A stretch of DNA of 36,273 bases from Mangrovibacter phragmitis (GTDB lineage: Bacteria; Pseudomonadota; Gammaproteobacteria; Enterobacterales; Enterobacteriaceae), in assembly GCF_001655675.1 (NCBI RefSeq), contig NZ_LYRP01000009.1, positions 30,860 through 67,132 of the forward strand. The letters are read 5' to 3'. The notes under the pieces are model-generated. The model saw nothing but the letters and a program-made list of their open reading frames with translations, ran no database searches and was not told the DNA's origin. Shown piece by piece: positions 35,838 through 36,273 of the stretch; position 1 is the stretch's first letter; each line of letters starts with the position of its first letter. Made by a program: the position numbers and the translations under genes.

Positions 35838-35965
35838 CGCCTGCTGATGAGCGGAAGCGGTTCATCCAGTGGATTAATGAAGCCGTGGTCTCCGGTGCAA
35901 GACGTGCCGTCGCCTGCCGTGAAGTGAACATCAGTCTGCGTACCTTGTCAGCAACACTGATATAA
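35834..35965 (+). pseudogene. IS3-family OrfB, first codons only
   Basis: In the frame one base back from OrfA, and overlapping its stop, LTPADERKRFIQWINEAVVSG and ARRAVACREVNISLRTL match the start of an OrfB. After SATLI a TAA follows and homology ends. The DDE catalytic core is missing. Confidence 0.7.
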
Positions 35966-36005
35966 GACCGGAAAGGGGGTGCGGACGATTTCCTGGACTG
36001 ATTGA

Positions 36006-36273
36006 TTAGATTAACCCCAGTCTTTTCCGGTACGTTTCAGGGCTCACTGCGCCCAGCGACAGCTTGATCCGATGACCATTGTACCATCGGATGTAGCCGT
36101 CCACCTGCTTCATAAAGTCATCCAGCGTTACACCTGACCAGTTGCGACCATAAAACATCTCATTTTTCAGCCGCCCGAAGAACCCTTCACACGCCGCATT
36201 ATCCGGAGAGCAGCCTTTGCGCGACATAGAGCGCACCAGGCCCGAGGAGGATATCCTCTGTAACCACCCCGGC
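36006..36273 (-). CDS. IS3-family (IS150-like) transposase OrfB, C-terminal part, cut by window end
   Basis: Minus-strand frame open from the right edge to the TAA at 36006-36008. It contains MSRKGCSPDNAACEGFFGRLKNEMFY, holding the last catalytic Glu of the DDE integrase core, and WYNGHRIKLSLGAVSPETYRKRLGLI, the usual end of IS150/IS3-type OrfB. The upstream part lies outside the window. A spacer of about 40 bases (35966-36005) links it to the broken IS3 element; the element's end must be within it. Confidence 0.85.
   Translation of the reverse strand, partial: PGWLQRISSSGLVRSMSRKGCSPDNAACEGFFGRLKNEMFYGRNWSGVTLDDFMKQVDGYIRWYNGHRIKLSLGAVSPETYRKRLGLI

Larger units (their letters stand above)
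35310..35965 (+). mobile_element. IS3-family element, truncated
   Basis: An intact-looking first frame (OrfA) is followed by only the first 40 or so codons of OrfB, which is cut where another IS3-family element begins on the other strand. The left end is probably near 35310 (TGTCACCCCCTCTGAAAAAA); no matching right end is present. Confidence 0.7.

Overview
The window is a chromosome segment of a member of the Enterobacteriaceae. Gene order and protein sequences follow the Escherichia coli tol-pal / nadA / aroG-gpmA-gal / mod neighbourhood very closely, but the proteins differ enough that this is not E. coli itself. pnuC (after nadA) and ybgS (before aroG) are absent from their usual places. 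I cannot name the species.

Core part, 1-19341. The 3' end of tolA is followed by tolB, pal and cpoB (the envelope-constriction Tol-Pal system); a tRNA operon Lys-Val-Lys-Lys-Lys with a decayed, interrupted tRNA remnant behind it; nadA with a NadR box; convergent zitB; aroG with a perfect TyrR box; gpmA with a Fur box; the galETKM operon on the minus strand with both GalR/GalS operators in place; modF and modE on the minus strand; the small gene acrZ; and modABC behind a ModE-type operator. An unusual 13-bp tandem repeat lies between gpmA and galM.

First accessory islet, 19342-22782. Between modC and ybhA, which are neighbours in E. coli, sit six paralogous genes for about 106-111-residue three-helix membrane proteins and one 271-residue protein that looks like a DUF4225-type antibacterial effector. 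Four of the small genes precede the effector and two follow it, the first of these overlapping its 3' end. I read this as an effector with a multi-copy immunity array that grew by duplicating a two-gene unit.

Second accessory element, 23390 to beyond the right edge. A large serine recombinase gene starts right at the point where ybhA is cut, so an integrated AT-rich element has disrupted ybhA. Its cargo includes several small genes of unknown function: a very acidic 71-residue protein, a 52-residue membrane peptide whose ribosome binding site lies in a perfect hairpin arm, and a ribbon-helix-helix protein behind a compact promoter/operator/terminator arrangement. It also carries an HNH/AP2 protein, an AT-hook-like protein and a structured 568-bp non-coding stretch. 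An opposing block encodes an OLD-family ATPase/TOPRIM nuclease and two membrane proteins, a likely phage-defence module. Phage terminase genes follow; the large subunit is truncated near an IS110-family element. Next to that lie a broken IS3-family element and the end of another IS3-family element, which runs off the window. The far attachment site and the 5' end of ybhA must lie outside the window.
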